From contig NZ_PPFX01000001.1 in assembly GCF_002898515.1 (NCBI RefSeq), forward strand, positions 150,847 to 214,846: a stretch of 64,000 bases of DNA, given 5' to 3'. Source of the stretch: Geothermobacter hydrogeniphilus (GTDB lineage Bacteria; Desulfobacterota; Desulfuromonadia; Desulfuromonadales; Geothermobacteraceae). Shown here piece after piece: positions 19,995-28,099 of the stretch. Both the position numbers and the translations under genes were made by a program. Every line of letters begins with the position of its first letter. Positions within the stretch are counted from its first letter, which is position 1. The notes beneath the pieces were generated by a model. It searched no databases, had not been told where the DNA came from, and saw only the letters and a list, made by a program, of their open reading frames with translations.

Positions 19995-20609
19995 ATGAAT
20001 TTCAGTCAACTCGACCATCTGCAGCAGGATACCCTGTGCGAGCTGAGTAATATCGGTATGGGGCAAGCTGCTACGGCGCTTTCCCAGATGGTCGGACGGA
20101 CGATTATGGTGCATGTCCCCAGTGTCACGACCGCCGATATTGCCGAGGTCCCCGATCTGCTCGGCGGCCCCGAACGGCTGGTCGCCGGGGTCATCCTGCG
20201 ACTTGAAGGCACCGCCTGCGGCAACATGCTGCTGGTCCTGCCCGAGGCCAGTGCCGAACAGTTGCTGCAGGTTTTGCTGGGCCCGGACGGCAGTCTGGAG
20301 AGCGAGCTGGGCGTTTCAACCCTGCAGGAAATCGGCAATATCCTGGCCTCATCCTATCTCAATGCGCTGGGAAACATGCTCGGCATGCCCCTCTACCCGT
20401 CGATACCGCAGCTGGCCTATGATATGGCTGGTGCCGTGGTCGACCAGGTGCTGGGAGAAATCGGCGCTTCGAGCGATCTGGCCCTGGTGCTGGAAACGGA
20501 ATTTGCCGGCAACGATGGTCCGGGTGAGCCGATTCGGGGGCATTTTTTTCTCCTTCCGGATGCTGAAACTCTCGAAATTATTCTTGCGGCTGCCGGGGGC
20601 GCGGCGTGA
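19995..20609 (+). CDS. cheC: CheC-type CheY-P phosphatase
   Basis: 204 residues with two copies of the CheC phosphatase signature: DTLCELSNIGMGQAATAL near the start and STLQEIGNILASSYLNAL near 105, each with the E-x2-N pair, and the later proline. It removes phosphate from CheY-P and in other bacteria is stimulated by CheD, which is encoded next with a four-base overlap. It starts 20 bases after cheA with GGTGAGG upstream. Confidence 0.9.
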   Translation: MNFSQLDHLQQDTLCELSNIGMGQAATALSQMVGRTIMVHVPSVTTADIAEVPDLLGGPERLVAGVILRLEGTACGNMLLVLPEASAEQLLQVLLGPDGSLESELGVSTLQEIGNILASSYLNALGNMLGMPLYPSIPQLAYDMAGAVVDQVLGEIGASSDLALVLETEFAGNDGPGEPIRGHFFLLPDAETLEIILAAAGGAA

Positions 20610-21091
20610 ATCCGAAACTGCGGGTCGGGATCGCCGAGATCCGCATTGCCGGCGCGCCGGAACGGCTTGTCAGCTACGGTCTCGGTTCCTGCCTGGGAGT
20701 GATGCTGTATGCTCCCGAGTTGTGTTGCGGCGGACTGGCTCACACCCTGCTGCCGGAGCCGGGGCAGAAGGGGGCGGGCAACAGGCCGGGCAAGTTCGTC
20801 AGGACCGCGATTCCGGCGTTGATCGCGGGGCTGGAGCAGTTCGGCGCAGAGCGTCGGCAGCTGGTGGCGAAGCTCTGCGGTGGTGCCCATATGTTTCAGA
20901 ATCTGAACGGTCGCATGACCATCGGAGAACGAAATATCCGAGTCGCCAGGATGCTGCTGGAGGAATTGCGGATTCCGCTGCTGGCCGAGGATGTCGGCGG
21001 CTGCCAGGGGCGGACCTGCGAGTTCCGCCTGGAGGACGGCAAAGTTTTGGTGCGCCTCGCCCGCGGCCGTGATAAACTCAGGGAACTTTGA
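20606..21091 (+). CDS. cheD: Chemoreceptor glutamine deamidase CheD
   Basis: 161 residues. The catalytic Cys is in YGLGSCLGVMLY (near residue 32), with His in GGLAHTLLPEP. It deamidates receptor glutamines and binds CheC. The GTG start at 20606 overlaps the cheC stop by four bases. The CheC-CheD pair is typical of Firmicutes, Thermotoga, archaea and many deltaproteobacteria. Confidence 0.92.
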   Translation: MNPKLRVGIAEIRIAGAPERLVSYGLGSCLGVMLYAPELCCGGLAHTLLPEPGQKGAGNRPGKFVRTAIPALIAGLEQFGAERRQLVAKLCGGAHMFQNLNGRMTIGERNIRVARMLLEELRIPLLAEDVGGCQGRTCEFRLEDGKVLVRLARGRDKLREL

Positions 21092-21133
21092 TTTCGCCCG
21101 TTGTCGGCTGGACCACGGTAAAGGAGAAGATTG

Positions 21134-21904
21134 ATGAAAGCTTCGATCCTGTTGCTGGTTTCGTTGTTGCTGCTGCCCCTCGCCGGCACTGCCGACGCCG
21201 CGAGTATCGGTCTGCGTGACGTCATCCAGACTCTGGAGCGCCCCTTCCAGGACACCACCCCCGCGGCGGAGAGAATCCAGGATTTTCAGGGTGAATTTTT
21301 CCAGGAATCGCGTATCGCCTCACTGGAACAGATGCAGCGCGGCCGGGGGGATGTCGCGGTGCGTTTTGACCGCAGCCGGACCCGCAGGGTGCCGCTGACC
21401 ATGTTCCGTTGGGAATACCGTCAGCCGACCACCCAGGAGATTGTCTCCGACGGCAAGACCATGTACGTCTATCTGCCGGAGAATCGCCAGGTGATCCAGT
21501 CGAATATCGAGTTCTCGAGCCAGGCCGGAGTCGATGACCCGATGACCTTTCTGACCGGTCTCGGCAACCTGTCCCGTGATTTTCGGATCAGTTGGGGGAC
21601 GCCCAACCGTGATATCGACGGCAATTACATCCTCAAGCTGCGGCCGCGGCGGGTCTCGTCGCTGATCCGCGAGATGCTGCTGGTGGTCGACCGGCGGGCG
21701 GTCACCGAGTTTGTCCAGGAGGGCAGGACCGGACGTCGTTTCCCGATTTTGTCTTCGACCGTGACCGATCCCAACGACAATACCACCACCATTGAATTTC
21801 GTCAGCTGCAGGTCAACCGCGGCATCTCCGCGGCCCGTTTCCATTTCATTCTCCCGGCGGGGGTGGAGGTGGTGAGGCCGACAGGCAAAGAAATGGGCTT
21901 TTAA
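21134..21904 (+). CDS. LolA-like outer-membrane lipoprotein carrier protein
   Basis: 256 residues with a clear signal peptide (hydrophobic 4-20, cleavage near TADAAS). The mature part looks like LolA: an early IQDFQGEFFQES, MFRWEYRQPTTQEIVSDGKTMYVYLPE in the middle and a C-terminal IEFRQLQVNRGISAARFHF. LolA shuttles lipoproteins across the periplasm. It is 42 bases after cheD with its own AAGGAG, so it may be the last gene of the chemosensory transcript, though no functional link is known. The ATG at 21134 is chosen over the TTG one codon before. Confidence 0.8.
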   Translation: MKASILLLVSLLLLPLAGTADAASIGLRDVIQTLERPFQDTTPAAERIQDFQGEFFQESRIASLEQMQRGRGDVAVRFDRSRTRRVPLTMFRWEYRQPTTQEIVSDGKTMYVYLPENRQVIQSNIEFSSQAGVDDPMTFLTGLGNLSRDFRISWGTPNRDIDGNYILKLRPRRVSSLIREMLLVVDRRAVTEFVQEGRTGRRFPILSSTVTDPNDNTTTIEFRQLQVNRGISAARFHFILPAGVEVVRPTGKEMGF

Positions 21905-21908
21905 GTAC

Positions 21909-22030
21909 GAGGGCGGCCGATACGCACCCGTCTGCGGCGTTGCGCTCAGCCTTCAATCCTCGATGTAGCTGCCGCTACACCTGCGGTTTCAGTCTTCGCG
22001 CGCCTTGCATGCGGGCACGTCTCGACCGCC
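21909..22030 (+). repeat. Palindromic repeat family P, copy 1
   Basis: About 122 bases opening with GAGGGCGGCCGATACGCA and closing with ACGTCTCGACCGCC; the ends pair with each other as an imperfect inverted repeat. The middle carries a small hairpin GTAGCTGCCGCTAC (here GTAGC/GCTAC). Other copies start at 22049, 22450, 30931, 31314, 31398, 33397 and 33779. Confidence 0.8.
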
Positions 22031-22048
22031 TTCAACGGTAGTGCTGGG

Positions 22049-22169
22049 GGCGGCCGATACGCACCCGCCTGCTGCGTTGCACTCAGCCTTCAATCCTCGA
22101 CGTAGCTGCCGCTACGCCTGTGGTTTCAGTCTTCGCGCGCCTTGCATCCAGGCACGTCTCGGCCGCCTT
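22049..22169 (+). repeat. Palindromic repeat family P, copy 2
   Basis: Directly follows copy 1 in the same orientation after a GC-rich joint (GTAGTGCTGGGGG). The central part reads CAATCCTCGACGTAGCTGCC and then GCTACGCCTGTGG. Short open frames across it are repeat artefacts. Confidence 0.8.
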
Positions 22170-22191
22170 GTGACGGTAGTGCTGGGGAGGC

Positions 22192-22447
22192 GTCTTTAAG
22201 GTCCTATCTATCCTTGACGGGGTTTTTTCAGGCTCCCCTGTGTACCCCGTTTGTTTGCCCCCTGCGTAGCTAGGTTCACGTACCATCACTGCCGGGCGTG
22301 GCTACGGGAGCGCCGCGGGTTTCGCAAACTGCAAAGCTGGCAAAGGGTAGTGTCCATGCCCGCCGCAGGCGAAAGCTCTTTCTGCTTACTCTTGCGAGCA
22401 GGCAAGAGTAAGGCGGAGAGCGGGGCCGCGACCCCGCGGTTTTTACT
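22192..22447. other. Non-coding stretch between repeat copies, with two hairpins
   Basis: No credible gene. A 10-bp perfect stem CTTACTCTTG/CAAGAGTAAG spans 22385-22412; it resembles the longer CTTCCTTTTCTTG hairpin inside the ~250-bp blocks at 31066 and 33533. The gap from lolA to yajQ (847 bases) is otherwise filled by repeat copies. Confidence 0.5.
22420..22445 (+). terminator. Possible intrinsic terminator inside the repeat cluster
   Basis: GCGGGG (22420-22425) pairs with CCCCGC (22432-22437), followed by GGTTTTT. It could end transcripts coming from the chemosensory operon and lolA. Confidence 0.45.
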
Positions 22448-22449
22448 GC

Positions 22450-22572
22450 GAGGGCGGCCGATATCCGCACATCTGCTGCGTTATCCTCGGTCTTCAATCC
22501 TCGACGTAGCTGCCGCTACGCCTGTGGTTTCAGCCCTCGGGTGCCTTGCATCTGTACGAATCTCGGCCGCCT
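22450..22572 (+). repeat. Palindromic repeat family P, copy 3
   Basis: Same plan as copies 1 and 2: GAGGGCGGCCGATA at the left, hairpin GTAGCTGCCGCTAC in the middle, ACGAATCTCGGCCGCC at the right. Confidence 0.75.
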
Positions 22573-22751
22573 CGAAGCGGTGGTGTTGGGGGCGGGTGTC
22601 TTCCCGCCTTCAATGGTGCCGGAGGGGCTGAAGGTCGTTTCAAAACAGCCCGATAACTCAATCCGCGTCCCGGAGCTTTCATCCGGGGCGTTTTTGTGTT
22701 ATAAGGCACCGATTCAGGGAGCTTTTTGCTTCCGTAACCGGAGGGATGAAC

Positions 22752-23237
22752 GTGCCGAGTTTCGATATTGTTTCCAAGGTCGACCTGCAGGAGGTCGACA
22801 ACGCCGTCAACCAGACCCGTAAAGAAATCGCTCAGCGCTACGATTTCAAGGGGACGGTCAACGAAATCGACCTGAACGAGGGTCAGATCACCATCCTTGC
22901 CGCCGACGATTACAAGTTGCAGGCGGTCAGCGACATCCTCAAGGGCAAACTGGCTCGCCGCCAGGTTTCGGCCAAGAGCCTCGACTTCGGCAAAAAGGAG
23001 CCGGCCTCGGGCGGTGCGGTGCGCCAGCATGTCAGCATCATCCAGGGGGTTTCCAAGGAGAAGGGCAAGGAACTGGTCAAGGCGATCAAGGCCACCAAGC
23101 TCAAGGTCCAGGCGCAGATCATGGAGGACCAGGTGCGGGTGAGCGGCAAGAAGATCGACGACCTGCAGGACGTCATCCAGGCTCTGAAGTCGCAGGATTT
23201 CGGTCTCGACCTGCAGTTTGTCAACATGCGTTCGTAA
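22752..23237 (+). CDS. yajQ: YajQ family nucleotide-binding protein
   Basis: 161 residues matching the YajQ family along its whole length ([20 protein letters not shown] at the start, FVNMRS near the end). YajQ relatives bind nucleotides; Xanthomonas and Pseudomonas members bind c-di-GMP. I chose the GTG at 22752 because the family begins with M-PSFDIVS and GGAGGG lies seven bases upstream of it; the ATG at 22746 directly abuts that ribosome site. It is followed by 90 bases containing three CCTCGTG(C) repeats and then rimO. Confidence 0.93.
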   Translation: MPSFDIVSKVDLQEVDNAVNQTRKEIAQRYDFKGTVNEIDLNEGQITILAADDYKLQAVSDILKGKLARRQVSAKSLDFGKKEPASGGAVRQHVSIIQGVSKEKGKELVKAIKATKLKVQAQIMEDQVRVSGKKIDDLQDVIQALKSQDFGLDLQFVNMRS

Positions 23238-23327
23238 CCGAACGGGTCAGGAGGCTGCGGCTGGTGGCAAGAGGATTTTCCTCGTGCCTCGTGCTTCGCG
23301 CCTCGTGCCTGTTCACCTAAGGTGCAC

Positions 23328-24668
23328 ATGACATATAAAGTTTCCCTGGTCAGCCTTGGCTGCCCGAAAAACCTGGTCGATGCCGAAGTGATGCTCGGCC
23401 ATCTGCCCGCCGAGCGTTTCCAGATCGTGACCGATGAGGCCAAGGCCGACATCATCATCGTCAATACCTGCTCGTTCATCCAGGATGCCAAGGAAGAGTC
23501 GATCCAGACCATTCTCGAGGTGGCCGATTACAAGCAGACCGGCAACTGCAGGCTGCTGGCGGTGACCGGTTGTCTGCCGCAGCGTTACCGCGACGAGCTG
23601 GCCGCGGAGCTGCCTGAGGTCGATCTGTTCATGGGCACCGGTGACGCGCCGCGGATTGTCGAGCTGCTCGACAGGGCCCTTGGTGACGGGGAGCGGGTCG
23701 AGGCTGTCGGCCTGCCGGACTTTCTCTATGACCATGCCACCCCGCGGGTCAAGTCATCCCCGCACTATTCAGCTTACGTCAAGATCGCCGAGGGTTGCGC
23801 CAACCACTGCTCCTATTGCGTGATCCCCCGCCTGCGCGGCACCCTGCGTTCACGGGCCGTCCCTTCGGTGGTCGAGGAGGTCCGGCGCCTGGTTTCCCAG
23901 GGGGTCAAGGAGATCAACCTGATCGCCCAGGATGTGACCGCCTTCGGCGCCGAGCGCGAGGATGGCGTCCGGTTGGTCGACCTGCTGCGGGAACTGGTCG
24001 CCATCGAGGATCTGCAATGGCTGCGGCTGCTCTACGCCTATCCCGACGGCATCGATGACGAACTGCTCGATCTGATCGCCGGCGAAGAGAAAATCTGCAA
24101 GTACATCGATATCCCCCTGCAGCACATCGATGACGCCATTCTCGCTCACATGAACCGCCGCATAGACGAGCAGGGAACCCGGGCCCTGATCGAGCGTATC
24201 CGGCAGCGGGTTCCCGGGGTGACGCTGCGCACATCGTTCATCGTCGGTTTCCCCGGGGAAACCCAGGAGCAGTTCGACAAGCTGCTGGCCTACGTGCGGG
24301 AGGGGCATTTCGAGCGGGTCGGGGTGTTCCGCTATTCACGTGAAGAGGGGACGCCGGCGGCGGCATTGCCGGATCAGGTTCCCGAGCGGACCAAGAAATC
24401 GCGCTACAGCAAGCTGATGAAGGCCCAGGCGCGGGTCTCCTTCCGTCGCAACCGGGAGCTGGTCGGCCGGATTGAGCCGGTGCTGATCGAGGGCTACAGC
24501 GAGGAAACCGACCTGCTGCTGCAGGGGCGCAGTGTGCGCCAGGCCCCCGATGTCGACGGCATGGTCTATATCACCGACGGCCAGGCCAATGTCGGCGATA
24601 TCGTCCCGTTGCGCATAACCGACTCCTCCGAATACGATCTGATCGGTGAAATCGTCGACGCTGAGTGA
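23328..24668 (+). CDS. rimO: Ribosomal protein S12 methylthiotransferase RimO
   Basis: 446 residues. The N-terminal UPF0004 domain starts [13 protein letters not shown] (C12) with further Cys in NTCSF and TGCLPQRY that hold the auxiliary cluster. The radical SAM motif is CANHCSYC near residue 157. The C-terminal TRAM domain is from about 380. It methylthiolates an aspartate of ribosomal protein S12. The GCPKN start and length separate RimO from MiaB. The ATG at 23328 is chosen; a GTG two codons earlier is possible. Its end overlaps the next gene. Confidence 0.95.
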   Translation: MTYKVSLVSLGCPKNLVDAEVMLGHLPAERFQIVTDEAKADIIIVNTCSFIQDAKEESIQTILEVADYKQTGNCRLLAVTGCLPQRYRDELAAELPEVDLFMGTGDAPRIVELLDRALGDGERVEAVGLPDFLYDHATPRVKSSPHYSAYVKIAEGCANHCSYCVIPRLRGTLRSRAVPSVVEEVRRLVSQGVKEINLIAQDVTAFGAEREDGVRLVDLLRELVAIEDLQWLRLLYAYPDGIDDELLDLIAGEEKICKYIDIPLQHIDDAILAHMNRRIDEQGTRALIERIRQRVPGVTLRTSFIVGFPGETQEQFDKLLAYVREGHFERVGVFRYSREEGTPAAALPDQVPERTKKSRYSKLMKAQARVSFRRNRELVGRIEPVLIEGYSEETDLLLQGRSVRQAPDVDGMVYITDGQANVGDIVPLRITDSSEYDLIGEIVDAE

Positions 24669-25677
24669 CAGCATCCTGTTGCGTGTTCCGACCTTGTTGA
24701 GGTCGGGCTGCGTTCTTCTTTGCCTCCTGCTGTTCCTGCTGCCGGCGGCCTGCCGGCAAAGCGACCCGCCGCCCCTGCAGCGGACCGAACTGCTGATGGG
24801 CACGGTGGTGGAAATCACCCTGCTGCAGTCGGGTCCGAAGGCCGAGGCGGCGCTGCGCGATGCTTTTGCCGAAATGCGCCGCATCGAACAGCTGATGTCG
24901 CCGCAGCTGCCGACCAGCGATCTGGCACGCCTCGCCGCCGTTCCGCGGGGGGCCGAAGTCAGCGCCGAGACTCTGGCGTTGCTGCGTCGTTCCATCGAAC
25001 TGAACCATCTCAGCGGCGGTGCCTTTGATCCCACCCTGGGGCGCGTCAAGCGGCTCTGGGACATCGAGGGGGACAAGCCGCACGTTGCCACGGCTGCCGA
25101 GCTGCGCAAGGCCCTGCGGCAGTGCGGTGTCGACAAGCTGCGGATCGAGGGGAACCGGGTGATCAAGCTGGCGCCGAAGCTGGAGATCGATTTCGGCGGT
25201 ATCGCCAAGGGTTACGCGGTCGATCGGGCCGGGGCGGTGCTGCGCCGGGCCGGTATCCGCCATGCCTCGATCAATGCCGGTGGCGACCTGCTGCTGATCG
25301 GTGATCGCCGGGGGCGACCCTGGCGGATCGGCGTCCAGGACCCGCGGAAACCGGGTGCGGTGCTGGCGGTGATTGCCGCGGCCGACGAAGCGGTGGTCAC
25401 CTCGGGGGACTATGAGCGATTCTTCGAGGTTGACGGGGTGCGCTACCATCACCTGTTTGATCCGGCGACCGGGCGACCGTCACGGCGCAGCCGCAGCGTG
25501 ACGGTGGTGGCGTCCGATGCCGCCACCGCCGACGCCCTGGCCACGGCCGCCTTTATTCTTGGTCCCGAGGCCGGCAGTCGCCTGTTGCGGCAACAGGGTG
25601 TCGAGGGCATCCTCATTGGCGCGGACGGCACCCCGCTGGTGACGCCGGGGCTGAAGGACCGGGTGACATGGCGCTGA
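24646..25677 (+). CDS. apbE: FAD:protein FMN transferase (ApbE)
   Basis: 343 residues. A hydrophobic N-terminus ends in LLPAAC and may be a lipoprotein signal, though the lipobox is imperfect. Family motifs: [32 protein letters not shown] and [12 protein letters not shown]. It attaches FMN to threonines of flavoproteins such as Nqr/Rnf subunits. The GTG start at 24646 lies within the end of rimO (23-base overlap) and lacks a clear ribosome site; a TTG start a few codons later cannot be excluded. It heads a run of overlapping genes with a NusG-II protein and a Gx-type membrane protein, a set also seen near Rnf genes in other bacteria. Confidence 0.9.
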   Translation: MKSSTLSDSILLRVPTLLRSGCVLLCLLLFLLPAACRQSDPPPLQRTELLMGTVVEITLLQSGPKAEAALRDAFAEMRRIEQLMSPQLPTSDLARLAAVPRGAEVSAETLALLRRSIELNHLSGGAFDPTLGRVKRLWDIEGDKPHVATAAELRKALRQCGVDKLRIEGNRVIKLAPKLEIDFGGIAKGYAVDRAGAVLRRAGIRHASINAGGDLLLIGDRRGRPWRIGVQDPRKPGAVLAVIAAADEAVVTSGDYERFFEVDGVRYHHLFDPATGRPSRRSRSVTVVASDAATADALATAAFILGPEAGSRLLRQQGVEGILIGADGTPLVTPGLKDRVTWR

Positions 25678-26063
25678 AGGCGCTCTGGCGGCGGATGACA
25701 CCGCTTGACCGGATGCTGTTGTGCGGTCTGCTCGGGTTTGCGCTGCTGCTCTGCGTGCTGGTTTTCCGGCTGCCGGGCGGCAGCCGGCTGGTGGTGGAGC
25801 GGGACGACCGCATCATCTACCGCGCGCCCCTGGACCGGGACCGGCGGATGCGGCTCGCCGGGCCGCTGGGAGAGACCCTGGCGGTGATCGAAAACGGGAC
25901 CGTGCGGGTGCTTGCATCCCCCTGTCGCCACAAGGTCTGTATCGGTATGGGAAGGATCAGCCGCAGCGGCGAGTGGCTGGCCTGCGTGCCCAACCATCTG
26001 CTGCTGCGCATCGAGGGCGGCAGGTCGTCGGCGGAGGATGGCTATGACCTCATCAGTCGTTGA
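25668..26063 (+). CDS. NusG domain II-containing membrane-anchored protein
   Basis: 131 residues. One N-terminal membrane anchor (about 16-34), then a small beta domain with SPCRHKVCIGMG and GEWLACVPNHLLLRI, the cysteine-containing pattern of stand-alone NusG-II domain proteins that usually accompany ApbE and Gx-family genes. Function unproven. It overlaps apbE by 10 bases and the next gene by 20, so all three are probably one transcript. Confidence 0.82.
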   Translation: MALKALWRRMTPLDRMLLCGLLGFALLLCVLVFRLPGGSRLVVERDDRIIYRAPLDRDRRMRLAGPLGETLAVIENGTVRVLASPCRHKVCIGMGRISRSGEWLACVPNHLLLRIEGGRSSAEDGYDLISR

Positions 26064-26634
26064 TCCGCGGGAACTGGCCCGTTGCCGGCGGCAGATTTTC
26101 CTTTCTCTCTTCATCGCCCTGGCGGTCGCGCTCAACACCCTGGAGTTCATGCTGCCGTCGCCGGCCCCCTGGTTCCGGCTCGGTTTCGCCAATATCCTCA
26201 CCCTGGTCGCGCTCTACCTGTTCGGCGGCCGTGCCGCCTGGACGGTTGCCCTGGCCCGGATCCTGGTGGGAGCGCTGCTGCTCGGCCGGTTGTTCTCGCC
26301 GGGATTCTTTCTCTCTTTCGGTGGCGGGATCCTGGCGACGGCGATGATGACCGGGGCGCGTCGCCTGGCCGGAGAACGGCTCGGGCCGATCGGCGCCTCC
26401 CTGCTCGGCGCCGCCGGGCACGCGACCGGTCAGCTGCTGGTCGCCTGGCTGCTGCTGGTGCGTCATGCCGGGCTCTGGACGCTCTACCCGCCGCTGCTGC
26501 TGTTTGCTCTCGGCGCGGGTTTGCTGAACGGCATTGTCGCCGATGTGCTGCTCGGCACGCTGCGGCGTCACCCGGCGTTTGCGCGCGGAACGACGGATCA
26601 GGTCGGCGGGGACGTCTCGCCGTCCGGGGAATGA
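26044..26634 (+). CDS. Gx transporter family / heptaprenyl diphosphate synthase component I-like membrane protein
   Basis: 196 residues with about five membrane segments. PAPWFRLGFANILTLVALYLFGG and GPIGASLLGAAGHATGQLLVA are hallmarks of the Gx family, found beside ApbE and NusG-II proteins. The older name comes from similarity to component I of heptaprenyl diphosphate synthase; a transport or accessory role is more likely given the hydrophobicity. The ATG at 26044 has GGAGG six bases upstream inside the previous gene; the frame is open further upstream without support. Confidence 0.82.
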   Translation: MTSSVVDPRELARCRRQIFLSLFIALAVALNTLEFMLPSPAPWFRLGFANILTLVALYLFGGRAAWTVALARILVGALLLGRLFSPGFFLSFGGGILATAMMTGARRLAGERLGPIGASLLGAAGHATGQLLVAWLLLVRHAGLWTLYPPLLLFALGAGLLNGIVADVLLGTLRRHPAFARGTTDQVGGDVSPSGE

Positions 26635-26692
26635 TCTGCTATGATGCTGAAGACCGTCTGATCAACCCGAACCGTCCGTTGGGATTTTGCTG

Positions 26693-27187
26693 ATGAAACG
26701 TCTTGCCTCTTTGCTGTTGCTGCTGCTGAGTGCCTGCGCGCCCTCCGGGCCGGCGCCGGAGCGCACCGGTACGTCGTTGCCGCCGCCCGAACTGACTCAA
26801 CAGTTGCGGACCCTGCCCGGGGCGATAGTCAGTGACGGATCGTTGCCGACCATCAGTTATCCGGAGCAGAGCCTGTTCGCACCGGCGGCGGTGATGCCGC
26901 AGGTCGGCAGCGAGGCGCTGCTCGATCCGCTGGTCGAGATGCTGCGCAGCCGCAATGACCGGCATTGGCAGGCGACGGTGAGGGCGGTCAGCGCCTACGG
27001 GGGGGAGTATGACCAGCGCCTGGCCGCAGGCCGGGCGCGGTTGCTGGAGCGTTATTTCATCGCCCGCGGACTGGCGCCGGGACAGGTGACTTTCACCGCT
27101 GTCGGCGAGGCGGGAACTCCCTTTGAACTGCGCCTGCTGCCGGTTCAGTCGCCGAGTCCGGCCAGCTCTTCCGGCGAGAAGGAGTAG
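26693..27187 (+). CDS. Lipoprotein with a small OmpA-like domain
   Basis: 164 residues. A lipobox LLSAC at 12-16 follows a poly-Leu signal. After a Pro-rich linker, the segment from about 68 to 150 has the OmpA-C pattern: an early P-x-G-x2-aL, then AVSAYGGEYDQRLAAGRARLL (compare the hTD..G..yN..LS..RA signature) and a later V-G-E-A-G. Peptidoglycan contact is inferred. The last 43 bases overlap the end of hslO on the other strand. The ribosome site is poor; the ATG at 26693 is chosen over a CTG/TTG start two codons upstream. Confidence 0.65.
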   Translation: MKRLASLLLLLLSACAPSGPAPERTGTSLPPPELTQQLRTLPGAIVSDGSLPTISYPEQSLFAPAAVMPQVGSEALLDPLVEMLRSRNDRHWQATVRAVSAYGGEYDQRLAAGRARLLERYFIARGLAPGQVTFTAVGEAGTPFELRLLPVQSPSPASSSGEKE

Positions 27188-28017
27188 GTTTTCCGGCAAT
27201 ATTCGCAGGTGATGGTGGTCGGCTCGTCCCGGGCGGCCAGTTCCCGCCGGTCCTCTTCCGGCAGCCCCCGCAGCATGGTGGTCACCCGCGGCAGGCTGCA
27301 GTTGCAGCGGAAACGCAGTTCGCAGCGGCCGAGGGTGTGATAGGGGATATCCCGCAGCGCCTGGTCGAGAACCTGTTCCGGGGTTCGGCCGGACTGCAGC
27401 AGCGCGGTGATCGGCGGCAGGGCGTTCAGGGTTTGTTCCAGTTTTTCCAGGGTCGCGTCCGGACAGCCGGGCAGGGCCTGGATGAGAAAGCCGCCGGCGG
27501 CCTCGACCCGGCCTTCGGCATCAAGCAGCACGCCGACCGCGACTGCCGAGGGAACCTGCTCGGAGCTGGTCAGGTAGAAGGCGATATCCTCACCGACCTC
27601 GCTGGTCTGCAACTGCACCATGCTGCGATAGGGTTCCTTGAGGCCGAGATCCTTGATCACGTGCAGGAATCCGGCCTTGCCGATGGCCCGGGCCACGGCT
27701 GAACTGCCATCCTCCGGGGGAGGGCCGGAAAGCGGATTGGCGATCGAGGCGCGCAGGCTGCCGTCGGCATCGGTCTCGGCGTGCAGTTTGCGCAGCGGAC
27801 CGTTTCCCTCCATCATCAGCGCCAGTCGTTCCCGGTTCTTGAGCAGGGCGCCCATCAGGGCGGTGCCGGTGGCCAGGCGGCCGAGGGCGATGGTGGCGAC
27901 CGGGTCGGTCTGCTGCAGGACGCGGATCTCCTCGATGATGCCGGTGGTTTCAGCGGCCATGCCGCGCAGGGTGCCGTCATCACTGAGAATTCGTATCAGC
28001 TGGTTTTTTTCGGGCAT
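27145..28017 (-). CDS. hslO: Redox-regulated chaperone Hsp33
   Basis: 290 residues, standard length. N-terminal Hsp33 domain with RGMAAETTGIIEE and ALGRLATGTALMGALL. The C-terminal redox switch has four zinc cysteines: CNC near 236-238 and CEYC near 270-273, just before the end. It becomes an active holdase when the cysteines oxidise. Its 3' end overlaps the OmpA-like lipoprotein gene by 43 bases tail to tail. The 82-base gap to the divergent DUF445 gene should hold both promoters. Confidence 0.95.
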   Translation of the reverse strand: MPEKNQLIRILSDDGTLRGMAAETTGIIEEIRVLQQTDPVATIALGRLATGTALMGALLKNRERLALMMEGNGPLRKLHAETDADGSLRASIANPLSGPPPEDGSSAVARAIGKAGFLHVIKDLGLKEPYRSMVQLQTSEVGEDIAFYLTSSEQVPSAVAVGVLLDAEGRVEAAGGFLIQALPGCPDATLEKLEQTLNALPPITALLQSGRTPEQVLDQALRDIPYHTLGRCELRFRCNCSLPRVTTMLRGLPEEDRRELAARDEPTTITCEYCRKTYSFSPEELAGLGD

Positions 28018-28099
28018 GGTCGAAGGTCCTTTGGTGAATTGGACCCCGATTAAAGCATAAATTCGCGAGGATGAAAATGGATCGGAGTGGTTTGCAACT

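Noticed and set aside
22005..22199. Small open frames within the repeats after lolA
   Set aside because: They arise from the P-family repeats, recur in other copies and have no ribosome sites.
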